From: Sulfurimonas sp. SAG-AH-194-L11
GTDB taxonomy: Bacteria; Campylobacterota; Campylobacteria; Campylobacterales; Sulfurimonadaceae
Direction: 5' to 3'
Assembly (NCBI RefSeq): GCF_029215995.1
Contig: NZ_JAEMVB010000013.1
Span: forward strand, 1 to 52,513
DNA length: 52,513 nucleotides
A program made the position numbers and the translations under genes. Position 1 is the stretch's first letter. The number at the start of each line of letters is the position of its first letter. Positions 34,969 through 43,233 of the stretch are shown here, piece by piece. The notes below the pieces were generated by a model. The model was not told where the DNA came from and searched no databases. It worked only from the letters and a program-made list of their open reading frames with translations.

Positions 34969-36987
34969 ATGTATTTTATTTTTGAGATAGCATTTAGCTC
35001 AAACAAAAACTATATAGCAAATTTGATACGAGTATATGCAGAGCAAGTAGATATGGAAGTTGAAGTACTTCAAACAAAAGATAAAATAGTGATGATTTTT
35101 AATCAAAATGATGAAAAAATAGAAAGTTTTTTATTAGATATGAAAGATATGATTTCTGCCTCACTATTTTTAGATGAGGGAAAGCATTATTTTAGTGAAG
35201 AAAAACCATCTTTAGTTGAGTTGAAGCAAACAAACCTTCCTGTCAACATTGCACCCTGTCCAAGTTGTCAAAAAGAGATGTTTGATGTGAGTACTCGTCG
35301 TTTTTACTATCCTTTTACTTCATGTAATAATTGTGGATCACAACATCCTTTTTTAAGTAAGTATCCATATATTCGTGAAAATACTACAATGAAATTTTTA
35401 GTACCTTGTATTGAATGTGAAGATGAAAGAAAAAACAACTCACTTCGTAAAAACTATCCTCTTATATCTTGTATAGAATGCGGTATCGGTTTGCGTATGC
35501 TCAGTAAAGAGTCAGAGTATATGGCACTTGATAAAGGTGACTACCGTAATCTTTTTAAAGCAAGTGCTGGTGCGATAAGTGCAGGTAAAACTGTTTTAAT
35601 GAAAACAATGCATGGTTATAGAAAGTTTTTTTATCCTAATAGAGACTTAGATGCGATAAAAAAGATTAAGTTTACACAAACAAAACTAGATATTGGTTTA
35701 GCACAATCACCTTATAGTTTTAATCAAATTAGTGAAGAAAAGGTTGGGTTATCAACATTGCTAATGGTTAATACAGTTAGTTTTAATGAGCACTTGATGT
35801 TAGTTGAACAGGAATTTAATGCTCTACTAAGCATTGAACGCCCACTTCTGCGAGTTGCGACAAAAAGTGATGCTATGAAAAGGCTATATGGTTCTTCTGC
35901 ATTAGTGAAATACCCTGATGACGGTATGACAATGCTTTTAGCAGCAGAGGCTGTAAAGCATGGTTTAGAATATATAGCATATATCGAGTGTGAAAGTAGT
36001 GAAGAAGCAGATTTTTTAGTTGACTTTGATATGCCAATTAATACACAAAAAGACACGAAGCTTTTCATTAACCAAGATAAGAAACTTTTCGTTTCAGGAG
36101 AACGTATTTTATATCCTACTATAGTTGAAGGTCAGATAAATAGAGTTACAGTAGCTTACGATTTAGCTTGTGTGGAAGTAGATGGAACAAATATAATTGA
36201 TTCTTTTGAAGTTTTTGATTCGGTTTCTACTCAAGAAATATATGTACTAGATACAGAAGAAGATTTTGAAAGTGGACACAATCATGAAGTGAAATTTAAG
36301 CAGTATGAAGCTTCTATGTTATCTGTTTTAGCAGAATATGATAAAGTTGGACAAAAAGCTATAGGTGTTCACTTTGATGGTACATTAAATTTCTTGTACT
36401 ACAATGGTAAGAAAGTTATAAATGCAGTACCTGCAATATCATTTGAGTCAGATAATTTATGGGAAAAGATTAGTACACTTAGAGATGGATCTGATAGACT
36501 TGTAAACAACTATAAAAAAGCTTACCCTGAAGTATGGGAGCGTTTAGATAATTTAGCTGGTGATATGGATATTTTTGAAGTTACTGCTATTACTCTTGGA
36601 CTTGAAGATGAAAGTTTTGAGGGTATTTCTGCTGAAGCAGTGAGCTTTTTAGGTAAGGGTGGACTACAGATAGATACAAAGGTTAAAGATAATCGTTTTG
36701 ATAATTATGCTTTTTTAACAAGTATCATGTCCTATCAGCTAGGTGATGTGGAAAATAATTTTATGTGTTATAGTATTTATGAATCTTTTGGTGATTATAT
36801 TGGGGAGCTTGTCCCTCAGCTTTGTGATAAAGTAGAAACAAATATTGTCGTATTAATGGGTGAAACTTTTGCAAATCAATCACTTTATGGAAGAATAGAA
36901 AAAACATTAGGACATAAAAATCCTCTCATGAGTAAAAACTTTCCAATAGGCAAGGAGAATGCGGTACATGGAGCTTTGTACTTATAA
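34969..36987 (+). CDS. hydE: HydE, HypF-like hydrogenase maturation protein
   Basis: A 672-residue protein known in Wolinella and Helicobacter as HydE, needed for hydrogenase activity. It is a degenerate paralogue of the HypF gene next to it: residues about 97-165 carry the same double zinc-finger plan (CPSC, CNNC, CIEC, CIEC) with the shared RRF-YPF-C-CG and MKF spacing. The YrdC- and Kae1-like catalytic motifs of HypF (for example KRRPTKPFAVMV and VQHHHAHI) are missing. Its exact reaction is unknown. It overlaps hypF by about 20 bases. Confidence 0.85.
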   Translation: MYFIFEIAFSSNKNYIANLIRVYAEQVDMEVEVLQTKDKIVMIFNQNDEKIESFLLDMKDMISASLFLDEGKHYFSEEKPSLVELKQTNLPVNIAPCPSCQKEMFDVSTRRFYYPFTSCNNCGSQHPFLSKYPYIRENTTMKFLVPCIECEDERKNNSLRKNYPLISCIECGIGLRMLSKESEYMALDKGDYRNLFKASAGAISAGKTVLMKTMHGYRKFFYPNRDLDAIKKIKFTQTKLDIGLAQSPYSFNQISEEKVGLSTLLMVNTVSFNEHLMLVEQEFNALLSIERPLLRVATKSDAMKRLYGSSALVKYPDDGMTMLLAAEAVKHGLEYIAYIECESSEEADFLVDFDMPINTQKDTKLFINQDKKLFVSGERILYPTIVEGQINRVTVAYDLACVEVDGTNIIDSFEVFDSVSTQEIYVLDTEEDFESGHNHEVKFKQYEASMLSVLAEYDKVGQKAIGVHFDGTLNFLYYNGKKVINAVPAISFESDNLWEKISTLRDGSDRLVNNYKKAYPEVWERLDNLAGDMDIFEVTAITLGLEDESFEGISAEAVSFLGKGGLQIDTKVKDNRFDNYAFLTSIMSYQLGDVENNFMCYSIYESFGDYIGELVPQLCDKVETNIVVLMGETFANQSLYGRIEKTLGHKNPLMSKNFPIGKENAVHGALYL

Positions 36988-39205
36988 GATAAATATTAGA
37001 GGTACTGTACAAGGTGTAGGTTTTCGACCCTTTGTATATGCCCTTTCTCAAAGATACCTAGTCACAGGTACAGTAAGCAATAATAGCAAGGGTGTTGAGA
37101 TTATACTTAATACTGACACTCTCACACTTAAACAATTTCTAATTGCACTAGAATATGAATATCCTCTTTTAGCCACAGTAGATTCTATCCAACATTGTGA
37201 AGTCGATTATTTACATTTTGATAGTTTTGATATTATCCAAACGCAAGATAGTGATCAAATAACTGCCAATATCCCTCCTGATGTAAGTATTTGCCAAGAG
37301 TGTGAAAATGAACTTTTTAATCCACAAAACAGACGCTTTGGATATCCATTTATAACATGCACCCATTGTGGTGTTCGTTACTCAATCATCTATGATTTAC
37401 CTTATGACAGAGAAAAGACTTCTATGAAGTTTTTTGTGATGTGCAAGTTATGTGAGGAAGAATATAATAACCCGCTTGATAGACGCTACCATGCACAACC
37501 TATTGGCTGTCATGATTGTGGACCAAAATTACAATTACTTGATAATAAAGCTAAGGAAGTGAAAACTCTCACAAATGAGATAGACACAACAGTTGCACTT
37601 TTAGATGAAGGGAAAATTATAGCACTCAAAGGAGTAGGTGGTTACCATTTAGTATGTGATGCTACAAATAAAAGTGCAATAAATGAACTACGTAAACGCA
37701 AGAGAAGACCTACTAAACCTTTTGCAGTTATGGTTCGAGATATAAGTATGGCTAAAGAGCTTGCCTTTATTTCTACAAAAGAAGAAGAACTTTTAGTCTC
37801 AAAAGAACGTCCAATTGTAATTGTTCAAATGAAAGATAAAAGCTCCGATGAAATTGCACCTGGTATCTCTAAGATAGGACTATTTTTACCATATACTCCT
37901 TTACACTTACTCTTGTTAGATAATCTTAATTACCCACTTGTAGCTACATCCGCTAATGTTACAGATGAACCTATCTGTACAAACTTAGCGAGTTTAGAAA
38001 AACTGCAAAATGTATATGATTATGTACTTAACCATAATCGAGATATTGTCAACGGATGTGATGATTCAGTTCTTATGGTCGTAAAAGAGCAGCAGGTTAT
38101 GTTGAGACGTGCTCGTGGATATGCTCCTGTTTGTATTGAACTGCCTTTTGCTCTTAAAGAAAAAGTGCTAGCTCTTGGGGCAAACCAAAAAAGCACTATT
38201 GCTATTGGCTTTGAAAATCAGGTTATACTCTCTCCTCATATTGGAGACTTAGATAGTATTTCATCGCTTGAGTATTATGAAAAAAATATTGATAGTTTAG
38301 AAAGAATTTACAAGTTTTCACCAGAAGTTATAGCCTACGATATGCACCCTAAATATGAATCAACAAAAATTGCAAATAAAATAATGCAGAAACATACAAG
38401 TATAGTTGCCAAAGTAGTACAACACCACCATGCACATATTTTAGCAGTTATGGCGGAGAAGAAAATGACAAGCAAAGTCTTTGGTGTAGCCTTTGATGGA
38501 ACGGGATACGGGGATGATGGTATGCTTTGGGGTGGTGAGTTTTTGGTCTGTGATTGTGAAGACTATGAGAGAGTGGCATCTATAGAGTACTTTAAACTCT
38601 TAGGAGGGGCTAAGGCAATTAAAGAGCCAAAAAGAGTTGCTCTTTCACTTCTTTTTAGTCTTTATGATAAGGCTGTGTTTAGCTTGGTTAATCCAACGAT
38701 TAAAGAGTTTTCTACACTTGAACTTCACACTTACTATACTGCGTGGGAAAAAGGTTTAAATGCACCTCTTAGTTCTTCTATTGGAAGAGTGTTTGACTCA
38801 GTGGCTTCTTTGCTTGGTGTTTGTCAAGTGATGAGTTTTGAGGGTGAAAGTGGTATGTTACTTGAAGAATTGTTTGATAGTTCTGTTACTGGAGCTTATA
38901 CTTTTAGTTATGAAAATAGTAAAATTGATATACTCCCTATGTTTGATGCATTACTGGGAGAAAAAGATATCTCAATAGCGGTGAGTAAGTTTTTTCATAC
39001 CTTAGTAGAAATCATAGCGGTAGTGTACAAGCCTTATAATTTACCCTTAGTATTATCTGGTGGAGTATTTCAAAATAGAGTACTATTAGATTTAGTGTTA
39101 GAGAGGTTTCCAAAGGCTATTATCTCTAATGTAATTCCTCCAAATGATGGTGGAATCTCTTTAGGTCAGGTAATGGCTACTATGAATATGAGCAGGGATA
39201 AATAA
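36968..39205 (+). CDS. hypF: Carbamoyltransferase HypF
   Basis: A protein of about 745 residues that makes the thiocarbamate precursor of the cyanide ligands of the Ni-Fe site. Domain order: acylphosphatase-like (IRGTVQGVGFRPFVYALSQR), zinc fingers (CQECENELF, CTHCGVRYS, CKLCEEEYN, CHDCGPKL), YrdC-like (KRRPTKPFAVMVRD) and Kae1-like carbamoyl transferase (VQHHHAHILAVMAE, then FDGTGYGDDG). I take ATG 36968, which has AAGGAG 10 bases upstream; ATG 36959 is too close to that site. Translation is coupled to hydE. Confidence 0.96.
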   Translation: MELCTYKINIRGTVQGVGFRPFVYALSQRYLVTGTVSNNSKGVEIILNTDTLTLKQFLIALEYEYPLLATVDSIQHCEVDYLHFDSFDIIQTQDSDQITANIPPDVSICQECENELFNPQNRRFGYPFITCTHCGVRYSIIYDLPYDREKTSMKFFVMCKLCEEEYNNPLDRRYHAQPIGCHDCGPKLQLLDNKAKEVKTLTNEIDTTVALLDEGKIIALKGVGGYHLVCDATNKSAINELRKRKRRPTKPFAVMVRDISMAKELAFISTKEEELLVSKERPIVIVQMKDKSSDEIAPGISKIGLFLPYTPLHLLLLDNLNYPLVATSANVTDEPICTNLASLEKLQNVYDYVLNHNRDIVNGCDDSVLMVVKEQQVMLRRARGYAPVCIELPFALKEKVLALGANQKSTIAIGFENQVILSPHIGDLDSISSLEYYEKNIDSLERIYKFSPEVIAYDMHPKYESTKIANKIMQKHTSIVAKVVQHHHAHILAVMAEKKMTSKVFGVAFDGTGYGDDGMLWGGEFLVCDCEDYERVASIEYFKLLGGAKAIKEPKRVALSLLFSLYDKAVFSLVNPTIKEFSTLELHTYYTAWEKGLNAPLSSSIGRVFDSVASLLGVCQVMSFEGESGMLLEELFDSSVTGAYTFSYENSKIDILPMFDALLGEKDISIAVSKFFHTLVEIIAVVYKPYNLPLVLSGGVFQNRVLLDLVLERFPKAIISNVIPPNDGGISLGQVMATMNMSRDK

Positions 39206-39729
39206 TGACACTGTTTAAAAACTTTATGCAAATAAGTGCTTATCTATTTTTGAGTTTTACTTTAAATATCATTCATTGGGTTCCATCATTACTCGTTGAA
39301 ACTGTTGTAAATGTTAGTATTATTGTTTTATATATTTTATCAGTGTTTTTTGTGTATAAAATGATTCGAACTATTTATGAAAACCAAGTCAAAAAATCAC
39401 TTTATAAAGTGAGTATGTATGCAGCAATACTTCTAAGTTACATAGGAATGTTCGCAATAATTATGATAGGTACGGGATATAATAAAAGTACTTATATCGA
39501 AACTTATAAATTTAAAGATAAGGTTTTTTATGTATATCAAAACAGTGATTTGTCATATGAAGTTAGTCTCAAAGATGATATTTTACCTATAAGGTCTGTA
39601 CCTATTGCATCTTTTAAAGATGATGAAATCAGATTAAAAAAAGAAAAAGATTATATATATGCAGTATTAAAAAAAATACATAAAAAAATATATAATATGA
39701 AAATAAATAAGAAGGAAAAAAATGAGTAG
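39205..39729 (+). CDS. Hypothetical membrane protein after hypF
   Basis: A 174-residue protein with three hydrophobic helices in the first 95 residues (ISAYLFLSFTLNIIHWVPSL, VVNVSIIVLYILSVFFVYKM, YAAILLSYIGMFAIIMIGTG) and a charged C-terminal domain of about 75 residues rich in Lys. No family is recognised. It shares the A of the hypF stop (TAATG) and overlaps the next gene by 8 bases, so it belongs to the hyd operon. Function unknown. Confidence 0.65.
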   Translation: MTLFKNFMQISAYLFLSFTLNIIHWVPSLLVETVVNVSIIVLYILSVFFVYKMIRTIYENQVKKSLYKVSMYAAILLSYIGMFAIIMIGTGYNKSTYIETYKFKDKVFYVYQNSDLSYEVSLKDDILPIRSVPIASFKDDEIRLKKEKDYIYAVLKKIHKKIYNMKINKKEKNE

Positions 39730-40405
39730 AAAGAAAAAAAAGATAGCAATACTTGGGTGTGGCTGGGTAGGTAATGCTTTAAAAGCTAAGTTAGAGGCTT
39801 TAGGCGATGAAGTAAATTGTCTCTGTCGAGATATAAATATGGACACATTAGTAGGCTTTTATAACTGTGATGCATTAGTTATTGCTATACCTCCATCTAA
39901 TGAGTATTTAGATGTGATAGAAGATGTATATTTTTCTGTCTCTTTAAATGAAGCGATAGATACTCAAATGATATTTTTAAGTTCAACATCGTTTTATGAT
40001 GATAAAAAGATTATAGTTGAAGCCGAAGAACTTGCAAAGATAAAAGATGAAAATACAATAATTTTAAGACTTGCAGGCTTAATGGGCTATGATAGAATCG
40101 CAGGAAAGTACACAGCTGGAGAAACAATAAAAGATGGACCAACAAACTATGTTCACCGTGATGATGTAGTTGGAGTTATAGAAAGTGTGATAGAAAAAAG
40201 AATTAAAAATAAAATCTTTAATGTAATAGCACCCATTCAGTCCACAAAAAAAGAACTCTTTAGACAAAACAGTGAAAAATTTGGTTTTGAAGAGACCCAT
40301 TTTAGAGGTGAAACTAAAGATGTAAAGCCCCACTCTTCAGAAGTACTCTGTGAAGTTTTAGGCTATGAGTTTAGTAAAAAAGATGTAAAGGATTTTTGGA
40401 ACTAA
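39722..40405 (+). CDS. NAD(P)-binding Rossmann protein (YeeZ-like)
   Basis: A 227-residue single-domain Rossmann protein. The dinucleotide site is IAILGCGWVGNALKAKLEAL (residues about 8-27), followed by CDALVIAIPPSNEYLD and a sugar-epimerase-like NYVHRDDVVGVIESV. It resembles the YeeZ/NAD-dependent epimerase-like family whose substrates are mostly unknown. It ends the hyd operon (overlap of 8 bases with the preceding gene). It could be unrelated to hydrogenase. Confidence 0.72.
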   Translation: MSRKKKKIAILGCGWVGNALKAKLEALGDEVNCLCRDINMDTLVGFYNCDALVIAIPPSNEYLDVIEDVYFSVSLNEAIDTQMIFLSSTSFYDDKKIIVEAEELAKIKDENTIILRLAGLMGYDRIAGKYTAGETIKDGPTNYVHRDDVVGVIESVIEKRIKNKIFNVIAPIQSTKKELFRQNSEKFGFEETHFRGETKDVKPHSSEVLCEVLGYEFSKKDVKDFWN

Positions 40406-40423
40406 TCATTTAAAAGTTATAGT

Positions 40424-40672
40424 TTACTCTAATAAAAAATCTAAGTTTAATTGCTCTCGTTTTGCATGTGCACCATCACAAAAAGGTGTGCATGTACTCT
40501 TTTTACATAAACACAATAAAAATTCAGAATCTCGTGTAGCGATAAACTCTTTTGGAAGAAATTCAGTACCCTTATGGCTTCCATCACAAAGAACCCCATC
40601 TGCACTTTGAGAACAGGTGCAAAATTGGTATGTTTGCCCTTTTTCTAGGTATGTTTTTACTGGATGTGGCAT
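40424..40672 (-). CDS. Double CDGSH iron-sulfur protein
   Basis: An 82-residue protein with two CDGSH-type Fe-S motifs: CTCSQSADGVLCDGSH (about 18-33) and CLCKKSTCTPFCDGAH (about 53-68). Each binds a [2Fe-2S] cluster through three Cys and one His. Proteins of this family do electron transfer or cluster delivery. It lies on the opposite strand between the hyd and hyp operons; an Fe-S role in hydrogenase assembly is tempting but unproven. Confidence 0.93.
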   Translation of the reverse strand: MPHPVKTYLEKGQTYQFCTCSQSADGVLCDGSHKGTEFLPKEFIATRDSEFLLCLCKKSTCTPFCDGAHAKREQLNLDFLLE

Positions 40673-40696
40673 AGACTTTCCTTTTAAAGTAGTGTA

Positions 40697-41323
40697 TCAT
40701 TTTATCTTAGATTTTTGCCTAATATTAAAACGCCATTCTGCTTCTTTAAGATAAAAGATGAATTTTTCATTACTTACACCTTTGTAGCGACAGATAAATT
40801 CTTCAAAATAGTCCCAAAACTTTGTGATTATATTCTGTGACTTTGAAAGTTTGGAGATAGTATTAAATTTGAGGTATTTCATCATAAGTTTATGCCCTTT
40901 GTCATGTTCCATATGGAGTAGTGACTGTTTGGTCTTTGGCATCATAATATTATAGATAGTCTCATCATATGAAAGTGTAAGAAAATGTTGTAGTTTATCA
41001 ATATTCTCTTTTATATTCAGACTTCGTGGTAGATAAAGGTACTCATCATAATCAGTCACTCTATGCCTATTGAGTTGATACATCTCATCAGAGTAGAGTG
41101 CTATATTATTTCTAAATTTTTCAAAATATTTTTGAACTGTTACAAAGTGCATCTTACTTTGTAAGGCAGTTTGCCTAGCCGTATCAGCATTTTTAAAATG
41201 CATAAAGAGCTTTTCCTCTCTTTGGATTTTTTTGAGACTAAACTTTCTTTTGCATTTACTACACTTATATTGTTCATCTGCTAATAGATATGTATGAGGG
41301 TGCTTACAATAGATACAATTCAT
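40697..41323 (-). CDS. IS1595-like transposase relative, probably domesticated
   Basis: A 208-residue protein with an N-terminal zinc ribbon (CIYCKHP, then KCSKCKRKFSLKK) and a helix-turn-helix-like segment (TARQTALQSKMHFVTVQKYF). The end IFYLKEAEWRFNIRQ matches the C-terminal hallmark of ISXO2/IS1595 transposases. A clear DDE catalytic triad is not visible, and no terminal inverted repeats flank the gene. It may have been retained as a DNA-binding protein between the hydrogenase operons, or be an old single-copy remnant. Confidence 0.6.
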   Translation of the reverse strand: MNCIYCKHPHTYLLADEQYKCSKCKRKFSLKKIQREEKLFMHFKNADTARQTALQSKMHFVTVQKYFEKFRNNIALYSDEMYQLNRHRVTDYDEYLYLPRSLNIKENIDKLQHFLTLSYDETIYNIMMPKTKQSLLHMEHDKGHKLMMKYLKFNTISKLSKSQNIITKFWDYFEEFICRYKGVSNEKFIFYLKEAEWRFNIRQKSKIK

Positions 41324-41400
41324 CTGGGTATTGTACTATCTAGTTCTTAAAATAGAGTAGAAAATTATTTTTTAATAAAGAATTAAATATAAAAGACTAT

Positions 41401-41419
41401 TATAATGAATAAGTATTCA
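41401..41419 (+). promoter_or_regulatory. hyp operon promoter with palindromic operator 3 (TGAATAAGTATTCA)
   Basis: TATAAT (41401-41406) shares one base with the palindrome TGAATAAGTATTCA (41406-41419), the exact reverse complement of operator 1. It lies 18 bases before the nickel transporter ATG at 41438. Binding here would cover the transcription start, so repression is expected. Confidence 0.78.
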
Positions 41420-41437
41420 ATACATTGGAGAAGCTTG

Positions 41438-42082
41438 ATGGAATTATCTTTAATTATTATCTTTTGGTATGGGATTGTACATGCATTTGGTCCTGATCAC
41501 CTCAGTGCCATTGCAGATTTTTCTGTGGGTAAAAATCAACGAAAAACATTGCTGATTACATTTTTATTTGCATTAGGACATGGTGCAAGTCTTTTCGTAT
41601 TTGCAAAACTTTTAGAGTCGATGGAAATATCTCAAGATTTATTGGCTTATGGAGATGTAGTTTCTGCTGGAGTAATCATCAGTATGGGTCTGTATATACT
41701 TTTTATGGTTGCAACTGAGCGAATTCAGTTAAAAAAGCATATTCATAAAAACAAAGAACATATACATATCTGGTATGGTAAATCTCATGAGCATAATGAT
41801 GATACTGTTGCCAAAACTTCATCTTTAACCTTAGGTCTTTTAATGGGAGCAGGGGGCGTACGAGGTATGCTTATAACTCTGGGTGCAGTAAATGGTGGTT
41901 CCGTTGATTTTATGATGGTCGCTGCATTTACACTTGGTGTGATGCTTGTTTTTGGTGTGTTTGGGATGGTTATGCTTTATGTAAACCAAAACTTGCTAGG
42001 AAGTCTTACAAATGTAAGAAGAGCTTTTACAACAGTTGGTTTAATTTCGGTTGCTGTTGGAACAAATATTTTATTAGGATAG
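41438..42082 (+). CDS. HupE/NiCoT-type nickel transporter
   Basis: About 214 residues with six or so membrane helices. The metal motif HX4DH occurs in the first helix as HAFGPDHLSAIADF, a form of the nickel/cobalt permease signature, and a second in LFALGHGASLF. A His-rich cytoplasmic loop (HIHKNKEHIHIWYGKSHEH, about 100-118) can bind Ni. The ATG at 41438 has GGAGAAG just upstream; the open frame to ATG 41405 runs through the -10/operator and is unlikely. First gene of the hyp operon, so it supplies Ni for the hydrogenases. Confidence 0.85.
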   Translation: MELSLIIIFWYGIVHAFGPDHLSAIADFSVGKNQRKTLLITFLFALGHGASLFVFAKLLESMEISQDLLAYGDVVSAGVIISMGLYILFMVATERIQLKKHIHKNKEHIHIWYGKSHEHNDDTVAKTSSLTLGLLMGAGGVRGMLITLGAVNGGSVDFMMVAAFTLGVMLVFGVFGMVMLYVNQNLLGSLTNVRRAFTTVGLISVAVGTNILLG

Positions 42083-42092
42083 GAGAGTTAAT

Positions 42093-42917
42093 ATGTGTTT
42101 AGATTGTGGATGTAGTATAAGAGGAATGGAAGGTAAAGAAGAAGGTCATAGTCATGATGGTGGAAAAACATTTCATACTCATGAAAAAAGTGTTGAGGGA
42201 GACACTGACTCTGGTGAACATCAAAAGGCTCATGAACATTTACACCATAACCCTCAACTTAATGATGTTAAAACAATTGCTGTTATTCAAAAGATACTTG
42301 ATAAAAATGACCAAGAAGCAAATCATAATAGAAAGCACTTAGAAGACAATAATATTTTAGGTATTAACCTTATGTCAAGTCCTGGTTCTGGAAAAACGAC
42401 TCTATTAGAGCATCTAGTTGATGTGGCAAAATTTAAGTTTGCTGTTATAGAAGGAGACTTAGAGACAGAACGCGATGCGAATCGTTTACGTGCTAAGGGA
42501 ATTTTTGCACAGCAGATTCAAACGGGTACGGCATGTCATCTTGATGCTTTTATGGTACATAAAGGAATGCATAATATGCCTTTTGATAAGATGGATGTAT
42601 GTTTTGTAGAAAATGTTGGAAACTTAGTCTGTCCAGCATCTTATGATGTGGGAACACACCTAAACATAGTACTTGTTTCTATACCTGAAGGTGAAGATAA
42701 AATTGCAAAATACCCTGTAATGTTTAGACAAGCTGATTTGATTTTAATTACTAAAACAGACCTCTTGCCACACTTTAAATATGACATAGAAGCAGAAAAA
42801 GCTGAGGCTAGAAAAATCAAACCAAATGTAGATATTTTAGAAGTAAATGTAAATGATATGGAGTCAGTTAAAGCAGTAGCTGATTGGATAGAATTTAAAC
42901 GCAAGATGAGAGTCTAA
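42093..42917 (+). CDS. hypB: Hydrogenase nickel incorporation GTPase HypB
   Basis: A 274-residue GTPase delivering Ni with HypA. The N-terminus MCLDCGC carries the high-affinity CXXCGC nickel motif, followed by a His-rich stretch (about 20-50: HSHDGGKTFHTHE, HQKAHEHLHH) for Ni storage. The P-loop is SPGSGKTTLLEHL, with Walker B/Switch ENVGNLVCPASYD and guanine motif ITKTDLLPH. Ribosome site AGGAGAG lies before the ATG. It ends 1 base before hypC. Confidence 0.97.
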   Translation: MCLDCGCSIRGMEGKEEGHSHDGGKTFHTHEKSVEGDTDSGEHQKAHEHLHHNPQLNDVKTIAVIQKILDKNDQEANHNRKHLEDNNILGINLMSSPGSGKTTLLEHLVDVAKFKFAVIEGDLETERDANRLRAKGIFAQQIQTGTACHLDAFMVHKGMHNMPFDKMDVCFVENVGNLVCPASYDVGTHLNIVLVSIPEGEDKIAKYPVMFRQADLILITKTDLLPHFKYDIEAEKAEARKIKPNVDILEVNVNDMESVKAVADWIEFKRKMRV

Positions 42918-42918
42918 T

Positions 42919-43233
42919 ATGTGTTTATCAATTCCAAGTAAAGTTGTTAGAATATCAGATGATGAAACAATGTGTACAGTAGATACAATGGGTGTGCAAC
43001 GCGATGCAAATCTAATGATGATGGAAGATGGTGATGTCGGTATAGGTGATTATGTTCTACTACATATAGGTTTTGTGATGAATAAAATTGATGAAGCTGA
43101 GGCAATGGCTTCTATTGACACCTATAAAGAAATACTCGAACATATGAATGAAGAAGATAGAAAACAGGCGATTTTAGAAGATGATGAGTGCGAAGCACGT
43201 GGTGAAAAATTTGCTGAGGAGATTAAGACCTAA
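42919..43233 (+). CDS. hypC: Hydrogenase assembly chaperone HypC
   Basis: A 104-residue chaperone that carries the Fe(CN)2CO unit with HypD. The N-terminal MCLSIPSKVVRISDD has the essential Cys2. The beta-barrel core ends GDYVLLHIGFVMNKIDE, then a longer-than-usual helical tail (about 60-104). It starts one base after hypB and overlaps the hypD start by one base. Confidence 0.95.
   Translation: MCLSIPSKVVRISDDETMCTVDTMGVQRDANLMMMEDGDVGIGDYVLLHIGFVMNKIDEAEAMASIDTYKEILEHMNEEDRKQAILEDDECEARGEKFAEEIKT

Noticed and set aside
36968..39205. hypF as a fusion with hydE
   Set aside because: Each has its own stop and start, and the frames differ; they overlap but are separate genes.
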